Source of the DNA: Agrococcus terreus
GTDB taxonomy: Bacteria > Actinomycetota > Actinomycetes > Actinomycetales > Microbacteriaceae
Assembly (NCBI RefSeq): GCF_014645235.1
Contig: NZ_BMLM01000001.1
Span: 186,001 to 250,000 of the forward strand
Direction: 5' to 3'
DNA: 64,000 nucleotides
The notes under the pieces are model-generated. The model made no database searches. It was not told where the DNA came from and worked only from the letters and a program-made list of their open reading frames with translations. The stretch's first letter is position 1; each line of letters opens with the position of its first letter. The translations under genes and the position numbers were made by a program. Shown one piece after another: positions 55,576 through 62,990 of this stretch.

Positions 55576-57618
55576 TCATCGCAGGAACGCCGCGGGGACG
55601 CCCGAGTCGACGGGCACGTGGAGGCCGGTCGTGTGCGAGAGGTCGGGCCCGGTGAGCACCGACACCGCGTTCGCCACGTGCTCGGGCAGCACCTCGCGGC
55701 CGAGCAGCGTGCGGCCGGCGTAGTACTTGCCGAGGTCCTCCTCGGCCACGCCGTAGACCTTCGCGCGCGAGGCGCCCCAGCCGCCGGCGAAGATGCCGGA
55801 GCCGCGCACGACGCCGTCGGGGTTGATGCCGTTCACGCGCACGCCGTGGCTGCCGAGCTCGGCCGCGAGCAGCCGCACCTGGTGCGCCTGGTCGGCCTTC
55901 GTCGCCGAGTAGGCGATGTTGTTCGGGCCGGCGAAGACGGCGTTCTTCGAGGAGATGTAGACGATGTCGCCGCCGAGCCCCTGGTCGATGAGCACGCGGG
56001 CCGCAGCGCGCGAGACGAGGAACGAGCCCTTCGCCATGACGTCGTGCTGGAGGTCCCAGTCGGCCTCGGTGGTCTCGAGCAGCGTCTTCGAGAGCGACAG
56101 CCCGGCGTTGTTCACGACGAGGTCGAGACCGCCGAAGGCGAGCACGGCCGCGTCGACCGCCGCCTGCACCTGGTCGGCCCGCGTCACGTCGCACTGCACG
56201 CCGATCGCGACGTCGGTCGAGCCGAGCTCGGCGGCGGCCTCCTGCGCCTTCGCGAGCGAGAGGTCGGCGATGACGACGCACGCGCCGTCGGCGGCGAGCC
56301 GGCCGGCGATCGCGCGGCCGATGCCGGAGGCGGCGCCCGTGACGAGCGCGACGCGACCGGCGTGCGAGCGCGGCTTCGGCATCCGCTGCAGCTTCGCCTC
56401 CTCGAGCGACCAGTACTCGATGCGGAACTTCTCGGCCTCGTCGATCGGCCGGTAGGTCGAGAGCGCCTCGGCGCCGCGCATCGCGTTGATGGCGTTGATC
56501 GCGAACTCGCCCGCGACGCGGGCGGTCTGCGCGTCCTTGCCGTAGGAGAACATGCCGACGCCCGGCACGAGCACGATCGCGGGATCCGCGCCGCGCATCG
56601 CGGGGGAGTCGGGGCTCGCGTGCCGCTCGTAGTAGGCGGTGTAGTCGGCCCGGTAGGCCTCGTGCAGCGCGCCGAGCCGCTCGCGCACCTGCTCGAGGGG
56701 CGCGTCGCCCGGCAGGTCGAGCACCATCGGGCGCACCTTCGTGCGCAGGAAGTGGTCGGGGCAGGAGGAGCCGAGGGCGGCGAGGCGCGGATGCTCGGCG
56801 CGCGCCAGGAAGTCGAGCACGACCTCGTCGTCGCTGAAGTGCCCCACCATCGGCCGGTCGTGCGAGGCGATGCCGCGCAGCTGCCCGGCGAGCGCGGCCG
56901 CGCGCTCGCGCCGCGCCTCGGGCGCGAGCGCCTCGAAGCCGGGCACGACGGGGCCGAGCGGCTCCGGCTTCCCGTGCTCGGCGATGTAGGACTCGGCCGT
57001 GCGGATGATCCAGAGCGAGCGCTCCTCGCACTCCTCGCTCGTGGCGCCCCACGCGGTGATGCCGTGGCCGCCGAGGATGCAGCCGACCGCCTGCGGGTTC
57101 GCGCGCTGGATCTCGCGGATGTCGAGTCCGAGCTGGAAGCCGGGGCGCCGCCACGGCACCCAGACGACGCGGTCGCCGTAGATGCGCGCGGTGAGCGCCT
57201 CGCCGTCGGCGGCCGCGGCGATCGCGATGCCCGCATCCGGGTGCAGGTGGTCGACGTGCGGCTGCTCGACGAGCGCGTGCATCGACGTGTCGATCGACGG
57301 CGCCGCGCCGCCCTTGCCGTGCAGGCAGTAGTCGAACGCGGCGACCATCTCGTCCTCGCGCTCGACGCCCGGGTAGACGGCCTCGAGCCCGCGCACGCGG
57401 TCGAGGCGGAGGGCCGCGAGCCCCGCGGGGGTGAGCGTGCCGAGGTCGCCGCCCGAGCCCTTCACCCAGACGAGCTCGACCGGCTCCCCGCTCGCGGGGT
57501 CGACGTCGACGCCCTTGGCGGAGGTGTTGCCGCCGGCGTAGTTCGTGACGGTCGGGTCGGAGCCCAGCCGGTTGCTGCGGGCGATAAGCGCCTCGACCAC
57601 CTCGTGCACCATCGTCAT
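55576..57618 (-). CDS. rhaEW: Bifunctional rhamnulose-1-phosphate aldolase / lactaldehyde dehydrogenase (SDR fusion)
   Basis: 680-aa fusion. Residues ~1-400 are a class II aldolase with zinc ligands in VDHLHPDAGIAIA and GGHGITAWG; it splits rhamnulose 1-phosphate into dihydroxyacetone phosphate and lactaldehyde. Residues ~425-680 are an SDR (TGAASGIGRAIAG, NNAGLSLS, YSATKADQ) that oxidises lactaldehyde. The end YCLHGKGG and DTSMHALVEQPH segments near 100 are typical of the fused type. The ATG overlaps the rhaI stop (ATGA), the second gene of the catabolic operon's core. Confidence 0.92.
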   Translation of the reverse strand: MTMVHEVVEALIARSNRLGSDPTVTNYAGGNTSAKGVDVDPASGEPVELVWVKGSGGDLGTLTPAGLAALRLDRVRGLEAVYPGVEREDEMVAAFDYCLHGKGGAAPSIDTSMHALVEQPHVDHLHPDAGIAIAAAADGEALTARIYGDRVVWVPWRRPGFQLGLDIREIQRANPQAVGCILGGHGITAWGATSEECEERSLWIIRTAESYIAEHGKPEPLGPVVPGFEALAPEARRERAAALAGQLRGIASHDRPMVGHFSDDEVVLDFLARAEHPRLAALGSSCPDHFLRTKVRPMVLDLPGDAPLEQVRERLGALHEAYRADYTAYYERHASPDSPAMRGADPAIVLVPGVGMFSYGKDAQTARVAGEFAINAINAMRGAEALSTYRPIDEAEKFRIEYWSLEEAKLQRMPKPRSHAGRVALVTGAASGIGRAIAGRLAADGACVVIADLSLAKAQEAAAELGSTDVAIGVQCDVTRADQVQAAVDAAVLAFGGLDLVVNNAGLSLSKTLLETTEADWDLQHDVMAKGSFLVSRAAARVLIDQGLGGDIVYISSKNAVFAGPNNIAYSATKADQAHQVRLLAAELGSHGVRVNGINPDGVVRGSGIFAGGWGASRAKVYGVAEEDLGKYYAGRTLLGREVLPEHVANAVSVLTGPDLSHTTGLHVPVDSGVPAAFLR

Positions 57619-58775
57619 GCCCCCCATCCGGCCTGGACGCCGCCCTGGCGCTCCTCGGCGATCCGCTCGAGGTACCCGGAGGCGAGGAACGCCCGCATCG
57701 GATCCTCGGGCAGGCCCTTCGACGCCCGGTGCTCGGCGAGCAGCGGGCGCACGTCGGTCGCGTACGCGTCCATGAGCACCTCGTTCGCGAGCAGCACGTC
57801 GCCCGCGCGGCGGGCCGCGTCGAGCGCGGCGGTGTCGAGCGAGAGCGCCTTCGCGACGGCCTCCTGCACGTTGAGCACCGAGCGGATCTGGCCCGGCACC
57901 TTCGCCTCGATGTTGTGGCACTGGTCGAGCACGAGCTGCACGTCGGGGTCGCCGTAGCCGCCGCCCGCGATGAGCTCGACGACGATGCGGAAGAGCTGGA
58001 AGGGGTCGGCCGCGCCGACCATGAGGTCGTCGTCGGCGTAGAAGCGCGAGTTGAAGTCGAAGGCGCCGAGCTTCCCGAGCCGCAGCAGCTGGGCCACGAT
58101 GAACTCGATGTTCGTGCCGGGCGCGTGGTGGCCGGTGTCCAGCACGACCTTCGCCTGCTCGCCGAGCGCCGCGCAGTGCACGTAGCTCGTCCCCCAGTCC
58201 GGGATGTCGGTGTGGTAGAACGCCGGCTCGAAGAACTTGTACTCGAGCACCATGCGGTGGTCGTCGTCGAGCGCGGCGTAGATCTCGGCGAGCGACTCGG
58301 CGAGGCGGTCCTGGCGCTCGCGGATGGAGTCCTGGCCGGGGTAGTTCGTGCCGTCGGCCAGCCACACCTTGAGGTCGCGCGAGCCGGTCTGCCGCATCAC
58401 GTCGATGCACTGCAGGTGGTGGTCGATGGCCTTGCGGCGGATGCGCGGCTCGACGTGGGTGAGCGAGCCCAGCTTGTAGTCGTCGTCCTGGAACGTGTTC
58501 GAGTTGATCGTGCCGAGCGCGACGCCGAGATCCTCCGCGTGCCGTCGCAGCGCGCCCCAGTCGTCGACGAGGTCCCACGGGATGTGCAGCGCGACCGTGG
58601 GGGCGAGGCCGGTGTGGGCGTGCACCTGCGCGGCGTCGGCGACCTTCTCGAAGGGGTCGCGGGGCGTGCCGGGCGTGCCGAACACGCGGAAGCGCGTGCC
58701 GGAGTTGCCGTAGGCCCAGCTGGGCACCTCGATCCGGAGGCGGTCGAGCTCGGCGCTCGTGGGGGTCACGGCCAT
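57615..58775 (-). CDS. rhaI: L-rhamnose isomerase
   Basis: 386-aa TIM-barrel isomerase converting L-rhamnose to L-rhamnulose. SWAYGNSGTRFRVFGTPG near 19-36, TINSNTFQDDDYKLGSL near 88, metal-binding LEYKFFEPAFYHTDIPDWG near 178-196, LDTGHHAPGTNIEFI near 212 and FNSRFYADDDLMVG near 240 fit the RhaI (Pseudomonas/Bacillus-type) family rather than E. coli RhaA. It is translationally coupled to the aldolase fusion. Confidence 0.94.
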   Translation of the reverse strand: MAVTPTSAELDRLRIEVPSWAYGNSGTRFRVFGTPGTPRDPFEKVADAAQVHAHTGLAPTVALHIPWDLVDDWGALRRHAEDLGVALGTINSNTFQDDDYKLGSLTHVEPRIRRKAIDHHLQCIDVMRQTGSRDLKVWLADGTNYPGQDSIRERQDRLAESLAEIYAALDDDHRMVLEYKFFEPAFYHTDIPDWGTSYVHCAALGEQAKVVLDTGHHAPGTNIEFIVAQLLRLGKLGAFDFNSRFYADDDLMVGAADPFQLFRIVVELIAGGGYGDPDVQLVLDQCHNIEAKVPGQIRSVLNVQEAVAKALSLDTAALDAARRAGDVLLANEVLMDAYATDVRPLLAEHRASKGLPEDPMRAFLASGYLERIAEERQGGVQAGWGA

Positions 58776-58792
58776 GGCGGCTCCTGTCGGTC

Positions 58793-59143
58793 TCAGCGCC
58801 TGTCGGCGGGGTCGTCGGGCGCGGCGGCGAGCTGCGCCTCGAGGTCGAAGGCGAGGGGGAGGAGCTCGAACGACTCGTCGGCCGGGCGCTCCAGCCCCTC
58901 GAAGAACGGCCGCATCTCGGCCTGCCAGCGCGCGTTGACGTCGGTGGCGGCCATGCCGGCGAGGGATGCGGCGAGGTCGGCGGTGCGGAAGGTGCCGATG
59001 CAGGTGCCGTCGTCGGCGACGAAGATCCGGTAGTCGTGCCAGCCGGTCGCCGCGAGCGCGCGGAGCATCTCGGGCCAGACGGCGGCGTGGCGCTCGCGGT
59101 ACTCGGCGACGAGCTCGGGCCGGACGCGGAGGCGGAAGCACAT
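58793..59143 (-). CDS. rhaM: L-rhamnose mutarotase
   Basis: 116-aa ferredoxin-like enzyme interconverting rhamnose anomers. FRLRVRPELVAEYRERHAAVWPE-type opening (catalytic His near 19), GWHDYRIFVADDG near 34, and ATDVNARWQAEMRPFF near 65 are conserved. It is the first gene of the minus-strand catabolic unit, 17 bp upstream of rhaI and divergent from the DeoR regulator. The frame stays open upstream through a 15-bp tandem repeat, but the fold begins at MCFRLRV. Confidence 0.92.
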   Translation of the reverse strand: MCFRLRVRPELVAEYRERHAAVWPEMLRALAATGWHDYRIFVADDGTCIGTFRTADLAASLAGMAATDVNARWQAEMRPFFEGLERPADESFELLPLAFDLEAQLAAAPDDPADRR

Positions 59144-59145
59144 GG

Positions 59146-59188
59146 GATGCAGCGGCGCTGGGTGCAGCGGCGCTGGGTGCAGCTGCTG
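59146..59188. repeat. 15-bp tandem repeat in the rhaM leader
   Basis: Nearly three units of TGCAGCGGCGCTGGG lie directly before the rhaM start. They would fold or bind within the 5' untranslated RNA. Confidence 0.65.
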
Positions 59189-59282
59189 CCCGGTCGTCCC
59201 GCCCATGCGCTCGCGTCCTCCTCGACGTCGTCGCGGCCTCCGGCATCGGAGGTCCTGCGCGGCCAGCATGCCGCCTCCGACT

Positions 59283-59340
59283 TTCGAACGCAAGCGATTA
59301 GGTTGCGATTTGGTATCGGAGTGTTGCGATCGGAGTTTCG
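59283..59340. promoter_or_regulatory. Candidate DeoR operator in the divergent rhamnose promoter
   Basis: TTGCGAT occurs at 59303-59309 and again at 59324-59330, 21 bp (two helical turns) apart, with an inverted CGCAAGCGAT at 59289-59298. The block lies just before the regulator's start and within the rhaM/DeoR divergent gap (198 bp). Confidence 0.55.
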
Positions 59341-59341
59341 T

Positions 59342-60223
59342 ATGCGTACTGTCGCCGTCAACAGGGACGAAGGGGTCACCGTGGTCGATCGGGATGCGCA
59401 CATCCTCGACGTGCTCGGCGCAGCAGGCGCCGTCGCCGTCGCCGACCTGGCGCGCGACCTCGGCGTCTCGGAGGTGACGATCCGCAAGGACCTCGACGGC
59501 CTCGAGCGCCAGCAGCTCCTGCGCCGCACCCGCGGCGGCGCCCTGCCGCCCGAGCGGCGCGACGAGGGCGCCTTCGCCGACCGCATGCGCGCCGCGTCCG
59601 ACGCCAAGCGGGCCATCGCCCGCCGCGCGGCCGAGCTCGTCGACGACGGCGACGTCATCGCCCTCGACACCTCGTCGACCTCCCACTTCCTCGCGCTCGA
59701 GCTCGTCGCGCGCCAGGGCCTCGTCGTCATCACGCAGTCGCTGCCGACCGCCACGATGCTCGCCGAGCGCTCGAGCGCCCGCATCGTCATGCCCGGCGGC
59801 ACGCTGCGGCGCGAGAGCTCGGGCCTCGTCGGCTCCATCGGCGACGCGCTCGCCGGCCGCGGCCGGATCCGCACGAGCTTCGTCGGCGTCGTCGGGCTCT
59901 CGCCCGAGCGCGGCCTGCTCGAGCTCGCCTCCGACGAGGCCGTCGCCAAGCAGGCCCTCGTCGCCTCGAGCGACCGGGTGCACGCGCTCTTCGACTCGAG
60001 CAAGGTCACCGGCTTCGCGCTCCACACGTTCGCGACCGCCGAGCAGGTGACGAGCCTCATCACGGATGAGGACGCGGACGACGACTTCGTCGCGCAGTGG
60101 GAGGCCGTCGGCGTCGCCGTCGACCGCGTGCCCCTGCTCGACGCGCAGACGACCGGCACGGCGCCGGTCCGGCCTCGGGCGGGGACCGCCTCCCGACGCC
60201 ACACCCAGAAGGAGCATCGATGA
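59342..60223 (+). CDS. DeoR-family regulator of rhamnose genes
   Basis: 293-aa repressor. The helix-turn-helix VADLARDLGVSEVTIRKDLD lies near 34-53, followed by RRTRGGALPP. The sugar-phosphate-sensing domain (~80-260) shows DGDVIALDTSSTSHFLALEL near 103, MPGGTLRRESSGLVG near 155 and the Lys/Asp region ALFDSSKVTGFALHTF near 218. It likely senses a rhamnose-derived phosphate. It is the first gene of the uptake operon: its TGA overlaps the ATG of the binding protein (ATGA), so regulator and transporter are made together. Confidence 0.9.
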   Translation: MRTVAVNRDEGVTVVDRDAHILDVLGAAGAVAVADLARDLGVSEVTIRKDLDGLERQQLLRRTRGGALPPERRDEGAFADRMRAASDAKRAIARRAAELVDDGDVIALDTSSTSHFLALELVARQGLVVITQSLPTATMLAERSSARIVMPGGTLRRESSGLVGSIGDALAGRGRIRTSFVGVVGLSPERGLLELASDEAVAKQALVASSDRVHALFDSSKVTGFALHTFATAEQVTSLITDEDADDDFVAQWEAVGVAVDRVPLLDAQTTGTAPVRPRAGTASRRHTQKEHR

Positions 60224-61269
60224 AGATCTCACGCAGGATCGCGGGTGCACTGGCGCTCTCGGCGGCCGCCGCCGTCGTGCTGGCCGGCTGCACGTCGCGC
60301 AACGACCCCGGCCAGTCGGCCGCCCCCGGCGCCAGCGAGGGCGGCGGCACGGCCGAGGACCTCACCATCGCGTTCGTCCCGAAGCTGCAGGGCATCCCGT
60401 ACTTCGAGGCGATGAACACCGGCGGCCAGCAGGCTGCCGAGGAGCTCGGCTTCGAGTGGCTCTACCAGGGCCCCACGACCGCCGACGCCGCCGCGCAGGC
60501 CGACATCGTCCGCTCGTTCATCCAGCAGGGCGTCGACGTGCTCTTCGTCGCCCCGAACGACCCGAACTCGATGGCGCCGCTGCTCGAGGAGGCCCAGGCC
60601 GCCGGCATCCACGTCGCCACGACCGACACCGACGCGCCGGACTCCGTGCGCGAGGTGTTCGTGAACCAGGCGTCGACGGAGGGCATCGGCGAGGCTCTGA
60701 CCGACGCGCTGCTCGAGGCCATGGGCGGCTCGGGCCAGTACGCGATCGTCTCCTGCGGCGAGACCGCGGCGAACCTCAACGCGTGGATCGAGGTGCAGGA
60801 GGCGTACACGGCGTCCGAGTACCCCGACGCCGAGATCGTCGACATCGTCTACGCCGGCGAGGACCAGGCCATGGCCACGCAGATGGCGACCGACCTCATG
60901 AGCTCGAACCCCGACCTCACGGGCCTCGTGGGCGAGTGCACCTCGTCGGCGCCGGGCGTCGCGCAGGCCGTCGAGGACGCCGGCCGCACCGGCGAGGTCT
61001 TCACGGTGGGCCTCGGCACGCCGCAGTCGATGCTCCCGTACCTCGAGTCCGGTTCGTCGAGCGGCTCGATCCTGTGGGACGTCGAGGCGCTCGGCTACCT
61101 CACCGGCTGGGCCGGCGTGCAGCTCGCCAGCGACGGCGACCTGGGCGACACCAGCACCATCGGCCTCGAGGGCGCCTCGGGCGCCACGTACGACGAGGCG
61201 ACGGGCGAGCTGCTGCTCGGCCCGCCGACCATCTTCACGGCCGAGAACGCGGGCGACTACGACTACTGA
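60220..61269 (+). CDS. rhaS: Rhamnose ABC transporter substrate-binding lipoprotein
   Basis: 349-aa periplasmic-binding-type protein. The signal peptide ends in a lipobox (VLAGCTSRN, Cys ~24). LTIAFVPKLQGIPYFEAMNTG near 47 opens the type I sugar-binding fold, DVLFVAPNDPNSMAPLLEEA near 107 is the hinge region, and LGTPQSMLPYLESGSSSGSI near 267 is the binding-site helix. It fits the RhaS group of ribose-type binding proteins. AGAAGGAG precedes the ATG. A strong hairpin follows it. Confidence 0.92.
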   Translation: MKISRRIAGALALSAAAAVVLAGCTSRNDPGQSAAPGASEGGGTAEDLTIAFVPKLQGIPYFEAMNTGGQQAAEELGFEWLYQGPTTADAAAQADIVRSFIQQGVDVLFVAPNDPNSMAPLLEEAQAAGIHVATTDTDAPDSVREVFVNQASTEGIGEALTDALLEAMGGSGQYAIVSCGETAANLNAWIEVQEAYTASEYPDAEIVDIVYAGEDQAMATQMATDLMSSNPDLTGLVGECTSSAPGVAQAVEDAGRTGEVFTVGLGTPQSMLPYLESGSSSGSILWDVEALGYLTGWAGVQLASDGDLGDTSTIGLEGASGATYDEATGELLLGPPTIFTAENAGDYDY

Positions 61270-61297
61270 CGCCCGACGGTCACGTCCCTCGTGACCT

Positions 61298-61329
61298 GCC
61301 CGGGGCGCGGCGAGCGCCGCGCCCCGGGC
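61298..61329 (+). terminator. Strong hairpin after rhaS (partial terminator/stabiliser)
   Basis: 14-nt perfect arms (61298-61311 and 61316-61329) with a GAGC loop in the 158-bp rhaS-rhaT gap and no U-run. Such hairpins commonly let the binding protein be made in excess over the membrane parts. Confidence 0.6.
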
Positions 61330-61427
61330 ACCCCACCCGCATCCGGATCCACCCGATCCACGACCACCGCATCCGCGACGCGACCCGCGACCTCGGACCA
61401 TCGGCGACGGCGCCGAGGAGGAGCAGC

Positions 61428-62990
61428 ATGACCGACACCGCGCATCGACCGGCAGCCGCCGGCCCGCCCAGGCTCGAGATGCAGGGCATCGCGAAGCGCT
61501 ACGGCGGCGTCCGCGCCATCCGCCACGCCGACATCACGGTGCGGCCCGGCACCGTCCACGCCCTCGTGGGCGAGAACGGCGCCGGCAAGTCGACGCTCAT
61601 CAAGATCCTCTCGGGCGCCGAGCAGGCCGACGAGGGCACGATCGCCATCGACGGCAGCCCCGTCTCGATCGGCGCGACGACCGACGCGATCGCGCTCGGC
61701 GTGCAGACCGTCTACCAGGAGCCGCAGCTCTTCCCGGAGCTGACGGTCGCCGAGAACTTCTTCGTCGGCCGCGAGATCACCCGCGGCCCCGCCATCGACT
61801 GGCGCGCGCAGGCGCCGCGCATGCTCGAGCTGCTCGACACCGTCGGCCTCGACCGCGGCCTGGCCTCGCAGCCCCTCGGCTCGCTCTCCATCGCCAAGCA
61901 GCAGCAGGTCTCCATCGCCAAGGCGCTCCTCGAGCAGGCGAGCATCCTCATCCTCGACGAGCCGAGCGCCATCCTCACCGACGCCGAGATCGAGGTGCTC
62001 TTCGGCGTCGTGCGCCGCCTCGCCGCCGACGGCGTCTCGATCATCTACATCAGCCACCGCCTCGACGAGCTCTTCCGCATCGCCGACGAGGTGACGATCA
62101 TGCGCGACGGCGAGACCGTCTCGTCGCAGCCGATCGGCGAGCTCACGGTGCGCGAGATCGCCGAGCGCATGGTCGGCGGCGCCATCTCCGAGGGCCACCA
62201 CGAGGACCGCGAGCACGGCGAGCCCGTGCTCGAGCTCGAGTCGCTCTCGCTCGACGGCGCCTTCGAGGACGTCACGCTCACGCTGCGCGCGGGCGAGGTC
62301 GTGGGCCTGTACGGGCTCGTCGGCTCCGGCGCCGCCGAGGTGGGGGAGGTCGTCTACGGCATGCGCCGCGCCACCTCCGGCCGGCTCCGCGCCGTCGGCG
62401 ACGACCGCCACCCGGCCTCGCCCTCGGCGGCGAAGCGCCGCGGCATCCGCATGGTGCCCGCCAACCGCGCCTCGCAGGGCTCGTTCTCGTTCCAGCCCAT
62501 CGCGTTCAACATCACCGTCGGCTCGCTCGGGCTGCTCGGCAAGGCGCCCGGATGGGTCTCGCCCCGCGCCGAGCGCCGCATCAGCGACGACCTCATCCGC
62601 CGCCTCGCCGTGAAGACCCCCTCGGGCCGCCAGCCGATCGGCGCGATGTCAGGCGGCAACGCGCAGAAGGTCGTGCTCGCCCGGCAGATCGTCGAGCAGC
62701 CGAAGCTGCTCGTGCTCGCCGAGCCCACGCAGGGCGTCGACGTCGGCGCCAAGGAGGAGATCCACCGGATCGTCGCCGACCTCGCCGAGCGCGGCACCGC
62801 CGTGCTCGTCATCACCACCGACCTCGCCGAGGTGCAGCGCATCGCCGACCGCATCCTCGTCTTCCGCGCCGGCCGCGTCGCCCGCGAGCTGCCGCCCACC
62901 GCGAGCCAGGCGTCGCTGCTCGCCGCCGCGGCGGGCGCGATCGACGACGAGCCGACGCCCATGCCCGGCACCACCGAGGAGGCAGCATGA
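61428..62990 (+). CDS. rhaT: Rhamnose ABC transporter ATP-binding protein (double ATPase)
   Basis: 520-aa protein with two ABC domains. Domain 1 (~18-255): Walker A GENGAGKST near 52, signature LSIAKQQQVSIAKAL (variant) near 155, Walker B ILILDEPSAIL near 176. Domain 2 (~265-505): degenerate Walker A GLYGLVGSGAAE, signature MSGGNAQKVVLARQ near 407, LLVLAEPTQGVDVGAKEEI near 427. This is the RbsA/MglA layout. GAGGAGGAG precedes the ATG; it overlaps the permease gene (ATGA). Confidence 0.94.
   Translation: MTDTAHRPAAAGPPRLEMQGIAKRYGGVRAIRHADITVRPGTVHALVGENGAGKSTLIKILSGAEQADEGTIAIDGSPVSIGATTDAIALGVQTVYQEPQLFPELTVAENFFVGREITRGPAIDWRAQAPRMLELLDTVGLDRGLASQPLGSLSIAKQQQVSIAKALLEQASILILDEPSAILTDAEIEVLFGVVRRLAADGVSIIYISHRLDELFRIADEVTIMRDGETVSSQPIGELTVREIAERMVGGAISEGHHEDREHGEPVLELESLSLDGAFEDVTLTLRAGEVVGLYGLVGSGAAEVGEVVYGMRRATSGRLRAVGDDRHPASPSAAKRRGIRMVPANRASQGSFSFQPIAFNITVGSLGLLGKAPGWVSPRAERRISDDLIRRLAVKTPSGRQPIGAMSGGNAQKVVLARQIVEQPKLLVLAEPTQGVDVGAKEEIHRIVADLAERGTAVLVITTDLAEVQRIADRILVFRAGRVARELPPTASQASLLAAAAGAIDDEPTPMPGTTEEAA

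Noticed and set aside
55396-57957. An 853-codon plus-strand frame across the rhamnose catabolic genes
   Set aside because: It is antisense to rhaB, the aldolase fusion and rhaI, which have full catalytic motifs; its composition is typical of a shadow.
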